A stretch of 64,000 nt of DNA, taken from NCBI GenBank assembly GCA_037074765.1, contig JBAMDO010000106.1, forward strand, positions 496,001 to 560,000. The letters run 5' to 3'. This document shows, one piece after another, positions 12,115-26,100 of this stretch; positions within the stretch are counted from its first letter, which is position 1; each line of letters starts with the position of its first letter. The notes below the pieces were generated by a model, which saw only the letters and a list, made by a program, of their open reading frames with translations, ran no database searches and had not been told where the DNA came from. The position numbers and the translations under genes are program-made. This stretch comes from Mansonella perstans (taxonomy: Eukaryota; Nematoda; Chromadorea; Rhabditida; Onchocercidae).

Positions 12115-15100
12115 TTGTGCTATGTGAAATGAACCATTATTCATTTACTATTGCTTTCATTGTAAAGGTGAACATTTCATTTCATTTCATAGTTATGTGA
12201 CATTTTGAAAGTGTCGCCTGTTCAAACTTTTAACATGGAATCTTTAGAATGTTCAATAAAGTAATTACTTAATGTTATATGTTCAAACTCTTGTTACTCA
12301 AGGGACTTCTGTCTATCGCTTTTTTCACCAGTGCTCTCTTCACCATCTTTTTTCAGGATCACATCAACACATCATAAGATGCCCATACTTTGATTTATTA
12401 TTTTCATTTATCTCACTGATCTTCAATTTCATTTTTAATTGATGATTTTAGATATTTTTGCAAAAACTGGAGATGGCAATGTTTTACCATTTTAAGTATT
12501 TCCTGCCACAATAAAATGTCAAAATGGACAATTTTATACCCCAACAGTTTAACATTTACTAATTTATGGTACTCTCTTTGTTTTGTGTACCATTCCTTAT
12601 GCTTTTCCATAAACTTCTGGAATTTTCACATCGTTTTCAACGTTTTCACGTTCTCAAAAATAATTTGCATCAATTTTCTGAGTATATTTTTATTAATCGT
12701 ACGACGGGACAGCAAAGACGTTAGATGTAAGCCTCTGTATCCATTTCCTTTCTGCCTTGTTTAGAATTCCAGAAAAGATAATTTATGAAAATTTATAGTT
12801 AAAATCAATTTGAAGGTATTTGATTTCATTGCATGAGATAGTACATTAGGAAAAAATTCAATAAAAATATAATGTAAATAAACTGGGCATTAAACTTGCT
12901 GGATTGTTACATAAAAACAGACAAGGCTACGGAAGAAATCAAGTTGATTTACATTATGAAAAATCTGGAAGATTGAGTGGGTTCAAAATAACAGGGAACG
13001 TGTGTCGTCTTGCAAAATGTGAGCGTAAAGAGTTACTATAACAATATTCTTAAAGTTTATTATTAAAAATCAATGAAAGCTAGGCAAGCCTTGTACTTCT
13101 CCATTAAGGATTGAGATTTGATTTGCTAATCAGTAAGTAAAAAAGCGGTAGAGTAAAATTTTCCAACTTTTCCATTCAGATTCTTCTTTTTTTATCCTTT
13201 GAATGTTGAAGATAATTTTTAGAAATATGCTGTTGTGATTCTTATCGAAAAAATATTACTTGTACTGTTTAGACAAGTATCTGCAAAAATTTTTCATCGT
13301 TGAAGGAAGCGGATTTCTCGAATTTCTGATTTTCAATTAAAAAATTGCTCTTATTTCAAAAAGTTTTGTGATCTAACTTTTTAATTTTTATTTTCTATCA
13401 CGGCTTAATTTCAGGATATTTTTATCTCACCAAAATTTATGATACTTTACAGGGCGATAAATGTCTAAATTATTGCGCCCAGGCAAATGAGAATTGTTTC
13501 CTTTTAATTAAATTTGTGTTATAAAAGGTTCCTTCTCGTCTTTGCTATGTGTGTATGATGAAGTGAATGCAAAAACGAAAACATTCAGGATTTTTGCTTT
13601 GACTAATTTTCATTAGTGATTTAAAACAGCAATTTTGGCAGTAAACTGAATAGAGCTAGCAAACTTGAAAATGCTGAATATTAGAATCGCTGATAGAAAA
13701 ATGCTGCAGAAGGATGATCAGTTCCTTATGATTACTTTTCCGCTCCCTTGCACACCCAGTCTTTTTCTCAACACTTCTTATCTTCTCATCCGTAAAGAAT
13801 TTTTGACATTTTTTCCAAGGAAACATCGAAAATGCCTCTTACATAAATTGAACGCATGGACAAGAAACCACTTTTTTCCATAAGTTAAAATATTTTAAAA
13901 AAACGAACTTTAATGGATTTAATTTCCCTTAGGTGTTTAGGTATTTGGAAAAAATTAATTATAATAGATTTAATTTCCTTTCACCCATTTGTCATCATTT
14001 TGCTTTAGCTCAGACTTTTTGATGGAAAACACATTGAATGGAAATTGAAGTTTGATTCATTTTCATAAAAATCAATTGACTTAGAAAATAGCATAGAAGT
14101 TTGTTACCATGTTTCAAAAACGTATGCTTTATTCTTTTTGTACGAATGGATCAATTTTCATTTCCTTTTATAATTTTATAGCTTCGTAATTTGAATAAAG
14201 ATCATTTTGAATCTATTTAGCTAAAATCTACTATTTCTCTTGGCTATCATCATCATCATATATGCCTTTTCGCATTTTGTTGCAAAAATTTTTGCATTTC
14301 CTTTTATGTTTATGCAGGAAGTTTGAAAGATAAATACCATCATTGTTGTAGTAATACTTTTCTACTTTGACTTTTGATCGATGTCATTTAAAAACACGGG
14401 AGGGAATTAGATTCCATTCAAGTTTTAATCTATTGAAACCGTTGCTAATAACTTTCACTCTTAAATTTTCATAAGCCATTTTTTAATATTCACATATTTT
14501 ATTTTAAATTTGTCAACAATTGATTGTTCCTTGACCAGATGGGATCCACGGATAGTTACCATTATCTCTTATTTTCTTCACTCTACTGCAAACAAACGAA
14601 AGTTAAATTTAAAAGTAAATAGCATTGCCGAGTATGCATATGTGCTTATGGTATAATTTGAAATAATTAAAGATTTATGTATGATTATGTTGTATTCAAT
14701 CAAATTCTTTTAAAAAGGGAAAGGATCAAAAACAAAACCATACGACACGAAATTCTCTCTAATAATGGACATGAAAAAAGAAATATAACAAGTGAAGATT
14801 TGTTCAAGGAAATGCTTTTAATTCTTTCCTTCTCAAAATTGATTGAGAAAAGGAATGCTGTTCGATAGAAATATTATACCTATCACAAGAAATTTGGAAC
14901 AGAATGTAATAATAAAAGCTTAGTAATGAATGAGCTTATTCCTAACTCTTTTCTCGCGCTTAATTCTTATATCATACCTTTTTTGTGGCATTATCATGCC
15001 GTATTAATGGCCTATTTGTGCTTAACTACTTGGCCATACTTCCATCTGAGACTGTTCAGTCATTTTTTTGGGGCTTATTTGGCTTAGATTTATAAAAATC

Positions 15101-17707
15101 TAGAATAGCCAAGAGCGGAAGAATGAAGCAAAGATAGAATTCTTTTTCCTTAAAAACAAGATTTCCAAACAGAAATATATTGGCCATGATATTTTGGCCA
15201 ATACTTATGATGATCTATTGTAACATTGAAGTTTTAGATCCAAATTATATTTTATTTCGAATGATAGTTTGAAATCAATTGACTTTCTGAATGGATCGTT
15301 ATCATTTAGCATTTAGAATTCTTTTTCAGAATTTTTTCAAGATTTTATTTATTTTTCACTTCTTTCGATCCTTACTGATACAAAATTATTGCTGGCACTG
15401 AGAATAAATTTTCCTAAATAAATAGTTACTTGTGGATAAATTTGCGAATAAACATTGAGTTTTGTAACTTCGATAATTTTACCTTAAGGCAGCAAAACAA
15501 ATACTTTTGAAATTAAAATTCGATTTTCGAACCATTAAATATTACCTTGATAATAATACCGTCCCAGGGCTGTTTGCAGTTGTTTATAGCAATTTTCACT
15601 GCACACATGAATTTCAAAGCGTTATTATTTAATGAACCATAAAATTCAAATGGAGTTGGTAAATATTTTTGGTGTTATTAGATCAATCAATAATCACCAA
15701 CTAATAGTAATTGTTAGAGGATAAAAAAAGAAAAAAATTTTGTGCAAAATAATATAATAACGTTTAAGAGGATTACTACAATTTTAACTTTACAAATGGT
15801 ATTTTGTTTGCAGTTGCCTTTTTCTTTCTATTTTGCATGCAATTAAAAAGTGACATTTCACTTCTTCCTTATTTGTTATATTTCTCAGAATGTTTGATAC
15901 ATTGGTTATCATATTTCTCATAGTGTTCATATCAGTCATCAGTTTCATATATCTTTCATATCAGTTCTGCAAAGAAAATGGCATATTTCTAATGTTAATT
16001 TTTTTTTTTTTTTTTTTTTTAAACAAATGCTGTCGCATATTTGATTTATAGTTTTTTCTAATTGAGTTTAATTTAGATTGAAATTCTATTTGAAGTAATT
16101 GTAAGATCTTGAAAACAAAATTCACTTTGTTAGCTGTGAAGAGTAATTGAAAAAAAATGTTAATGTTAATATTACGACCAAATTATTTTATGTGATGACA
16201 CCATCCAATATGTCATCATTCAAGACGAGTTTTCATTTAATTGTTCTTATACTCACTATATTCTAACTGCTGATGACATTATGAACATTATTAAGAACCT
16301 TGTTATTATTTTAAAAGAACCTTATTTTTTAAGAACCTTATTTTTTTATGCAATAATTAAACCTGTTAAACTTTAGTGACAAAAATTTTCTAATTGAATA
16401 TTTAACAATTTTTGAAATTAGTTCACTAAATTACGCAGCCGGAACACTTTGGTTTTTTTTTTAAGTTTTTTTGAATAAACTGTTGATTAAGCTGTTAAAA
16501 CTCTTAGACGAAAAATTTCTTCAATTCTGAAAAGTTTAGATTATTTTATCAATCCGGAAATTTTCGGCTATCTAAATTTTCCGCATAAGATTCACAAATT
16601 TTTCATTTCTTCATGATTGAATGACTTAACAACAGCACAGCACTCGTCTCTATCCTACTTCTCTTAGTACTTTAACAATTCAATAAAATTTTATAATATT
16701 GCCAATGTTATCCTAATTCAAAGCCCAGTTCATTTCTTGATTTCCCTGTTAATCGTTGTCATTACCGGATAATCTAACAGAACCAATATAATTCTGAAAA
16801 ATTTCCTACAAAATCTTAATTCTGGTTGAGAAATTCTGATCATTACCATTTTCTCGTTACTTCGACATTCCAGGGTCTTGATCTAACCGTGTACATTATT
16901 GGCTCCAGAGATAGAAATATACAGGTGATATTATTACAAGAACAGATTTGAAGAACTTCAGTCCGCTCTCATAGGCTTGGATAATCTTTGTTGTCAGGGG
17001 AACACTATATAAGCGACAATATTAAACAGCCATTATTGAAACTCAATTCTATATGTATTCTCAAACCTTTATAAGTGTTTTTTTCCCTAATTCTATTGGA
17101 CAATGCTAACAGGTTTTTTTTTTGATATTTTCAATAATTTTCTATGTATGATCTGTAAGTCAACTGATCAATAACTGAAAAAAAAGGCAAACAATTGAAA
17201 ATGCAGACAAAGAATTGTCGTTTCATTGTTATTTTATATATAAACACTTCAAAGACTAAGAATTGATGATAACCAATTAAAATAGGCATCTGATCTGTTG
17301 TTATAAGTGAATTTTTGACTTAAAAATAAATCTTTATAGATAAAGAAACAAATATAAAGAAATTTGAATGTATTTCAGTTTAACATGCATGAACTAATAA
17401 ATAACTACAAACAATTAAATTTAGAAAATTACTCAGTTTTAAAATTTCGAGAGATTGATGATTCACAAGAGCGATATGACAGTAGAGAAAATTTTCCTTA
17501 ATAAATTTCAAATGTGAAATAAAAAAATTTAAGTTTCCGATGTAATTGATGTGAACTTGAAGATCTGTAATGATCGATTTATTTAATTTTAAAAAACTTA
17601 TGATAATTTTCGATATCGAAATTTTTGAATGTCACAGAAATTTCATAATTTCAGATTATTTTATGCATGTATTCACTTGCAGGTAGTAAAAAAAAACTTC
17701 GAAATTC
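12115..17707. other. 5.6-kb spacer between the two trehalase genes
   Basis: Contains the copy 1 3' UTR and a poly-T run near 16001-16020. No supported gene was seen. Open frames at 12516-12764, 13665-13883 and 14677-14868 lack splice context or convincing composition. A short exon-like block at 16874-16924 stands alone. Confidence 0.55.
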
Positions 17708-20700
17708 ATGAAAATGGAGACTATTACAATTCACTTTGGGCTTTTTGCATGTCTTTTAGTTAATGTGTACACTACCGATAGTACAGACTTGGCCGAATTG
17801 GCTAAAATAATCGAAGAAACTTCAAGCAAAACAACTATAAATGTTTGCGATGAAACAAATACTAATAATTCGTACGTTCATAAATTTTTACTGTATCAAT
17901 TGATACTAACAGTCTAATTGTCACTTTTTTTTTTGAAATCTTATGACTAATGCTTGCATTCAGGTTTATTTATTGTTATGGAAGGTTATTGGCAGCAGTG
18001 AATCTACACAATTTATTCAACGACTCAAAATCTTTCGTGGATATGCCAATGAGATTTGATCCTGGTAAAATAAATTTTTCGTACTAATAACAGTTTATTA
18101 ATCGGTCTGCACTGCAAACATTCGTTGATGAACATTTTGAAGCAGCCGGAGATGAACTGGAACTGTCAGTTAGAGGAATGAAGCAAGGAATCACGAAAAC
18201 TAATGAGAATTCAGAATCTGCAGCTGCGTGATTGGGTCTAAAACTTAATGAAAAATTGAGACAGAAATGGATTTAGTTTCCTCATTCCATCAATTTAAAA
18301 CTTTATAAATATAGACATTGTGCTTAATTTTTCAAATTATTTCCAATTAAGTTATCTCTTTCTCCAAAGAAAAATAAAATTGAATTATCATTTATCGTTG
18401 CAGAAGTAATACAGGAAAAATTTGATGAAAGTTTCGGTAAATACGAGCTACAAGCCATTAATCGCTCTGCATTGCAAACATTCGTTGATGAACATTTTGA
18501 GCCAGCCGGAGATGAATTGGAAAACTGTCAGTTAGAAGGATGGAAAAAGGAACCACGAAAACTAATGAGAATTCAGGATCTGCAGCTGCGTGAATGGGCT
18601 CTAAAACTTAATGAAATTTGGAAATTACTATGTCGAAAAGTACACTTTTTGAAAAAAGCTTGAATATGTTCACTAGTTTTAGTGTTTGCAGAACTTTGTA
18701 TTTGGGAAAAATGAAAATCCTCGAATTTCATAAAAACATAACAGATCCGACAGAGCAGCTCTTATGACAAATTGATGATCAGCAAGAGATTAATGATTTC
18801 TGTAAACAAATAAATAACTTTTCATTCTGCACAATTAATTTCCACATTACTACAGATGAAACCAAATCAAAATCCAAAGAGAACTTCATTAATTTATGTG
18901 CCCGAGGAATTCATTGTACCAGGTGGACGATTCCGTGAGTTCTATTACTGGGATGCTTATTGGATTATAAAAGGATTAGCAGCTAGTGAACTTTACGGTG
19001 CAATCAGGAAAATGATTATTAATTTTGCAACTATTGTGGACAGGTATTATTTCATTTTTTTCTTGTCATTTTAAAGCATTTAGCAATCAATCGAAATAAG
19101 TTGAGAAAAACGGAACTCCAGTTTTTGAAGTAAGTTAAGATATCACTTCAAAAGCTAGTTGCTATTTATGGATTTTTCAAATTATTTAAAAATATTATTT
19201 TTTTTTGAAGATTTTGATTGTATCGGGTTTTTGTTTCAGATACGGATTCATTCCAAACGGGGGTCGAGTTTATTATCTAGGACGGTCACAACCACCATTG
19301 TTTACTCCTATGGTTTATGAATATTATGAGCAGACACATGATCTACCATTCATAAAGAAAATTTTGCCAGTTCTCGTCAAAGAATACGAATTTTGGCAAA
19401 ACAACAGGTAGCGAAATGTTAATATAAAACTTAGTTCATGGTGTAACGTAGAATTAGTTATAATCTTATTGACCATGAAGAAACCTGATGCAGAAATTAA
19501 AATATTTGATAATACTGACCTTTATTTCTGAACTTATCATGATGCAACTTATCATGATTTTTTTGTGAACAGTTTCAAGATTCAAAACATTATATCGCCT
19601 TTGATTATTTCAGTATCTCAGAGTTCAAATTTCAGATTTTTTGAAGGATATTTTATAAATTGCAGGGTTATTAATGTGTCGGTTGATGGAGGCAACAACA
19701 TATTTTCTGTTTTCTATTATCACAGTAAATCCAATGTACCACGACCGGAATCATTTAGAGCAGATATTATGCACGCTTCACGACTGCCAACTTCTGAAAG
19801 ACAAAAATTTTACACAGTTAGTTTTTTAAATAAAATAAGATGATGGTTCTAAAAGTGATATGCTGAAATTGAATGGTAAATAGAGAGTGATTCTAATGTT
19901 AGCTTTAAATCTTCTTTTCAGGATATAGCATCAGGTGCAGAATCGGGATGGGACTTCAGTTCTCGCTGGTTCAAAGATCCTTATAAAATTGAAACTATCG
20001 AAACTACCGATATTCTTCCTATTGATTTAAATGCTCTCATATGTTGGAATTTGGATATTTTACAGTATTTATCTAAACAGACAGGTAATGTTAATGAATA
20101 ATTACAAAGCTAGTAAAGAATACTTTGTGGCAACGAATAATCTATATTAAACGTTTTTGAAAAAAGTATTGGTAAATTTGAACTATTGCAAATTGACAAA
20201 AAGAGTGCGCTAAGACGATTTTATGATTTCGATGCTACATGTTAAAGTAAGATTGGTTGTTCATTAAGATTCATTTAAGTTCATAAGATTCATTTAATTA
20301 TCATTAATTAATTGAACTGATTGTTTATCATTAACAACGGCTTCAAACATAGCACTCTCTTCCAGGTTGTGTTATTATTTGCTTATCATTTCATCACTTT
20401 TATTGTCAAGAAGTACGGAAATAATAATATAAACATTAGTCCAATTAAGTTCCAGGATGGTTTTTCGTGAACAAATCTTGAAATCTTAAAAAATCAGTTT
20501 CTCTTGCATTTAATGAATAGAAAAAGCTAAAGCACTCAGATATTCAAACACTGATGATAAATCTTAAGTTGAATGTTCATTAATTTTTATTCTGCACCAT
20601 TTTATTTCAGGTTATCTGATACCCATCTTTTTACAGTTTGTAATTTACTATTTAGGAAATTTGTTGGAATCAAAAATATTCCGTGAAAAACGAGAAGTTC

Positions 20701-21957
20701 TCCGCTATGCAATGCAACAAATTTTTTACAACGATACAGAAGGTGCCTGGTTCGATTATAACTTGCGAACCAAATCTCACAATTTGAACTTTTACCCATC
20801 GGCTGCAGTACCGTTGTTCGGTGAATGCTATCAACCTTTGAATTTGGCCAGGCCACAACGAATCGTCAACTACTTGAATGCTCGTTTTTTAGAATTCTTT
20901 TTTGCTCTTTAGAGATTTGAACTGTAACAGAATACATGCATTAAGAAAAATGAACTTTTTAGAAGAATCTGTTGAACTTTTCGAATTTCCATTTGAATTC
21001 AATTCACTGTATGACTTTCCTAATTTGTAGAAAACGGGAGTATTTAACTATCCAGATGGTATACCAACAAGTCTTATTGAAGATACCAAGCAACAGTGGG
21101 ATTTTCCAAATAGTTGGAGTCCTGTAAACCACATGATTATTGAAGGAATGCGAAAGTCGAGCAATCCTATAGTACAGGAACAGGTGCAATTAAAAAAACA
21201 TATAAATTCCTAGTAAAAAAGTGTGGGTTCGTCATTATTTTTTGAATTAGCTTACTTATACCAATGTTTTTTCAAAAGCATTTGAAAGCAGATTCTTGTT
21301 AATGTTTAGGCATATGAATTGGCAAAGAAATGGATTTTGGGTAATTTCGAAGTATTTCGAGAAACAGGTCACATGTGGGAAAAGGTTAATACTTCTGTTG
21401 ATATAAAAAATAATCAAGGAAGTTGCATAAATTGGAAAATTAAATATGTCCAATTATATAAGGCGTACTGATTAACAAGTTAGCGAAACTATAAATTCTG
21501 TAAAACATAGACCAGGCTTCTGATGTTGTTAAATTATATTCAATTTATATTTCTCCAAAAACTAAATTTAAAGGCCATATTTTTTTCAGTACAATGTCAA
21601 TGACACTGCATCAAAACCAGGTGGCGGTGGCGAATATTCTGTCCAGGTTGATGCATTTTCCAATTTTTTTTTATGAGCAATATATGTTCTCAAACTATGG
21701 CAAATGTATAGGGCCATTTGCATTAATTTTTTGACATAACTGACCAAATTGAAAATCACACAAAAAATTTGTTCAATTTTCAGGATGGGTTTGGCTGGTC
21801 GAATGGTGTTATTTTAGATTTGTTAACAACGTACTATAATAGAATGAGCATTGAATCGAGTAACAAGTCAAATTCAGTATCTACACGAATCAGTACTAAA
21901 TCCACTCTTATATTGATAGTTGCCTCGATATTTTACATTCATATACTGATGCGTTAA
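17708..21957 (+). CDS. tre: trehalase (GH37), copy 2, conserved active site
   Basis: Tandem paralogue of the gene at 7801-12114, with twelve exons and the same intron phases: 17708-17871, 17964-18064, 18404-18639, 18856-19043, 19240-19407, 19666-19816, 19922-20084, 20656-20879, 21031-21183, 21310-21384, 21590-21646 and 21784-21957, giving 617 aa. Residues 1-22 form a good signal peptide. It has an exact signature 1 ([15 protein letters not shown]), [19 protein letters not shown] with the general acid, [11 protein letters not shown] (signature 2 nearly intact), MWEKYNV carrying the presumed catalytic base, GGGGEY and DGFGWSNGV. The tail is a Ser/Asn/Lys-rich stretch followed by [15 protein letters not shown], the form expected of a GPI-anchor signal, so an extracellular, membrane-anchored trehalase is likely. 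The exon 8 donor is GC rather than GT, and a dead copy of exon 3 lies in intron 2. A polyadenylation hexamer lies near 22252. Confidence 0.95.
18097..18265 (+). pseudogene. relic duplicate of trehalase copy 2 exon 3
   Basis: This part of intron 2 closely matches exon 3 from about 18456 to 18628, starting ATTAATCGGTCTGCACTGC. It has small deletions (for example GGAACTG against GGAAAACTG) that shift the frame, and then reaches a TGA. It cannot encode the exon 3 peptide and is read as a failed partial exon duplication. Confidence 0.9.
20880..21030 (+). other. probable GC-AG intron in trehalase copy 2
   Basis: The paralogue has a GT donor (AAT|GTAAAC) at this site; here the sequence is AAT|GCTCGT. 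Using GC gives exon 8 exactly the paralogue's 224 nt and keeps phase 0. The alternative, GT at 20865-20866 (ATC|GTCAAC), also keeps phase but removes five residues conserved in the paralogue. Confidence 0.6.
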
Positions 21958-23179
21958 TGAAAAATTTTTCTAATGTTAATACTCTCCAAAAATTCAAGGT
22001 TATAACTTGCTGATATCGGTAAAACAAATACTCAATCTAGCTGAAACTACTGTGACCTCGTCCCAAACTAATATGAAAAATGTGATAACGCCATTTAATT
22101 AAACTGTTTTAGAATGGAAATGAAATAACAAACATAAATATAAACATATCCGGTTCGGTATCCAAACGTATAAAAGAAAGCCTACAAAATCCATGCAAAA
22201 AATTATAATTTTCATCGAAAACAGACAATCTTTTTCACCCAACGAGACGGAAATAAAAGTATCTGCGCCAGCTATAAGTGAATTTGATAACTAATGTTCA
22301 GCAATAGTTTGCAAGTGCATTTTATTGAATATAAATTTCAAAGTTAATTTAATTAACTTTTCGAAATTATTTGAAATATGACTTTATCTATCAATCATTT
22401 CACCAAGAAAGGATTGTATGAAAAGATACAGCAAATTCAAACCATTTATAAGCTTGGTTTACCACCAATCAAAGGTACAGAAAAACAAATTGAATAGACG
22501 ATATTGCAATAAATCCATAGCACACTTGCAATTTCTCTGCTATTATCTAGGTTTTTAAGAAATCAGGAAAAAATATGAGCTTCACAGAATGCGCACAAAT
22601 AAAATTCAATACCGATTGAGAATATCAAAAACTGTTTTTATGAAATAATATAATTCAGAGTATATGATACCTGTAAAAACGAGCAGGATTTTCAAGAAAC
22701 GTCTTTCAGCAATAAAATAATATTAAAATGGTTTGAAAATTAATCTGGTGTTCGTCGCTAAAAATAGACTCAACGGACTTATGCTCACTATACTGCAGAA
22801 AAATTTAACTAGAAGGAATACGAATAAATTTAGAGAGTACAACAATTGATTCCTCACTATAAATTAGACTGACAAAAAATTTTCTTTAGAATGCTTAGGT
22901 TATATAATTGGCTGAAATAATTCATGTTAAATTAAGACACTATACAGCAAAGTTGAAAAAAATATTTGGCAGAATTAGCTGTTGATATTAAGAAAAGCTG
23001 AAAGGTAGTATAACAGTATAACAAAGTTTGCAAAGTAGAAGAAAGTAATCTAAAATATTACCGACAAGATAGTAAATCTTTTCTACAATTCATGATATCA
23101 AGAAAGCATTTGAACAGCAGTCAACCCACTCAGTATAGAAAAATACGAAAGGAAGCCTGTCAACAATCCATCAAAATTA
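21958..23179. other. region between trehalase copy 2 and cortactin 3' ends
   Basis: The two genes converge here, so both 3' UTRs should lie in this stretch. A 39-codon plus-strand frame at 22379-22498 has protein-like composition but no partner exon was found. Nothing else is supported. Confidence 0.5.
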
Positions 23180-26100
23180 TTATCGTAATTCGACGTAATT
23201 TGCTGGAAATAAACCATATTGACCATTACAAAGTCCACGCCACCAACCAGCATCGACCTAAAATTATGCTCGTCCTTTACTACGTAAAACATCAACGAAA
23301 CTAATGAATGCGCAGTCTCGAAGGAAGCAAGTTAAGAAACTAATGGAATCAGCAGGAGTTGTTGGTAAAAAACAAGACAGAAATCCAAGCAATAAAAAAA
23401 TTTATCCTTGATAATTTTCAGTTGAAACAAGGCTAAAAAAAGACGCTTTTATCCAAAAAAGAATTTCACTATATTGACAGAAATTAACCTGATCAATATT
23501 AGTGATAATATCATCAGGGTCAAAGCTAATTTCATCATCATCCTGTTTCTGATAATCATAAATGGCAACAGCTGTGAGACCTGTAGAACCAAGCGGATGC
23601 GTTGGTAATGAAAGTGGGTCACTTACTGCTGCTATTTTCGATTGTCTTCTCTGAAACTTTCTATAATGCTACACTTGAAATAAATAAACAGTGACTGTTA
23701 CTTATGATAATAATCAGTTTACAAATGAAGGTTTAATTTAGTATAACTGATATTCAACATAAAGATGATGATTACAGTTTAAAAATAACACTTCTGTGCG
23801 ACAAGTAACACTCCTAAATTCATAAAAAATATGACTTATCGCTTCAAAGTATTTTAGTACAATGAATAAAGCACTATATCTCAAAGACAATAAAGTACTG
23901 TACCTCAAAAGATAACTCCTCATTTTCTTTATTGTGCACAATAACCTTTCCCATTGATTGCGTTACAGGTAATGGTGGCGAAAAGTCATCTCCTGGTACC
24001 ATATCGTACCTGCTTCCACTTAACGTTTCCTCTTTAGCTGCTAACATTTCTGTCTGAACAATTGAGAAAGATCTTTCAAATAAAGCAGATTTTGAATTAC
24101 TGGCATAGAAACTGCAGTTTGAAGATAATAAACAAAAAATTGAAAACTTAAAACAAAATGCAGACTTTTTTATTACCTCTGAGTTAATTAAGGGTGTCAA
24201 ATTGTTCCGTAATTCATTATTCCAGTTCTGAACATTTTCATTCCTTATATTGTTCTGTGAAGCATGCTGTTCCATTAAACTAGATGGAGGGTTAAAAAGT
24301 GGTAATTTAACAGGTTGCGGTGAAGGTTTTTCCGATGTAGCAGAAACATTTTGCATATCAGACGATACATGCCGCTCAATAAAAGTCTCGCGTTTAGAAG
24401 GCGAACCTGCTATTCCAGGCATTATTGCTACCGCGCCAGCTGGAGCACGTGAGTGCCGTTTAGGAACACCTAAATAACATCGAATTTAATAAAAAACTAC
24501 AGATATATAAATTCTAAGAAAACATTTCTAAGAAAGAAAATGACCTCCAGTATGATGTAACTGCTCATGCTGTCGTATCTCTTCTTGAATTGCTTCCGGA
24601 TCCATCTGCAGCTTTATGATTTTTTAGAAATCAAAAATGAAAAAAGTGTAGAAAAGTATCGAAGTACTGAAGGAGAAAAAGTTCAATTATGTAATATTGA
24701 TCCCTGCCACACACTCAACATTTTCGGGTCATCAAATATTCAAAAATAAATAAATAAATATTGGAATCTTTCCTACTTCCATCTTATCTAACAAATACAC
24801 TATTGATCAATGTCTCTAACCTGTTGTTCTAGCTCTTCGCGTCGCTTCCATTCTTCAGCAATCCTTTTCTGCCTTTCTTCTTCTTCTTTTTGTTGTTGTT
24901 TACGCAGTTCTTCATCTTCTCGCTTTCGACGTTCACGTTCTTGCTGGATTTTTTCGTCATTCTAAAAAAAAACTCGCAGAACTCTATACTAACATCAAAA
25001 ATTGAAAAAATTTAAGTTTGCATGAAAAACTGAAATCCATGATGTTACAAAAGCAAACCAGATCAACGAACTAAATATACTAAATACAGTGAACTCAAAT
25101 TTATTCCTCAAAAACTTTCAAGTACATACATCAGCAGCTGAAAGTTGTTCAAATTTAGCACGTAAATTCAAAGCTCTTCCTTTTGGTGCAACAGGCGGAC
25201 CGTCCCTCCTTGATGCTGAAAAGTTATAATTTATCATTATGCCATGATGATCAATCTGGGCACTAAGTCTGCCAGTAAATTCTAAATCAATTTTCAAGTT
25301 TATATTGCAATTCTCGTACCAATTAAATGAATTTATAACCATCTACACAATAATCAGAGGTTGCTATGCTATGTTAAAAGTTGTTATGCTACTATAGCAA
25401 CTTTCCTGATGCCCCAACTTATCCTATAAAATCACACATACAAGGAAAAAATGTGGTATACTGATCATAGTTCCAACATAAGTATGTAAATTTTCACAAA
25501 TCTTGCCTTTGGTATAAATCTTATAGCCTTTATGTTGAGCAGGCTCTTCATACTTTAAACAAAGCAGAATTACCACGAATCTTAATGAGAAACTTGAAAT
25601 GGTAAAAATTTTAGGGAAAAATTTTGCTGACATTTTTCTTTAAGTTGATGCCACTGAGCGTTCAGTTTCACTTTTTCTTGTAAAATATTTCAGCTCTCAT
25701 ATCTTACATTATAAAAATGCAAGCTAATATTATCCAAATCAGCATGTTTACGGTTATTTAATCACTGACATAATACATTAAGTAATTATGTAGGAGGGAA
25801 CCGATTCATGCCTCACCTGTCTGACTTTCATGTTCGCCTAATTTTTCATTGTCATCCCAACCGACAGCGCTTTTGTCCTTCCTGTCTTCTTGAATACCAA
25901 ATTTTCCGCCAAAGCCTTTTTTGTAATCTAGAATTCAGAAACAATTTAAACAAAGTAGAATTACTACGACCTTAACCAAAAATTCGGAACTGACTAATTC
26001 ATGCCTCACCTGTTTGACTTTCATGTTGGCCTAATTTTTCATTGTCATCCCAACCAACAGCGCTTTTGTCCTTTCTGTCTTCTTGAATACCGAATTTCCC

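Noticed and set aside
16874..16924. 51-nt exon-like block (GLDLTVYIIGSRDRNIQ) with AG and GT flanks
   Set aside because: No neighbouring exon on either side could be found, so a gene is not supported.
23098..23295. 65-codon minus frame overlapping the last cortactin exon
   Set aside because: The real exon uses another frame there ([12 protein letters not shown]...), completing the SH3 domain.
24250..24477. Plus-strand 75-codon frame
   Set aside because: Lies opposite cortactin exon 15, whose minus frame joins in phase with its neighbours.
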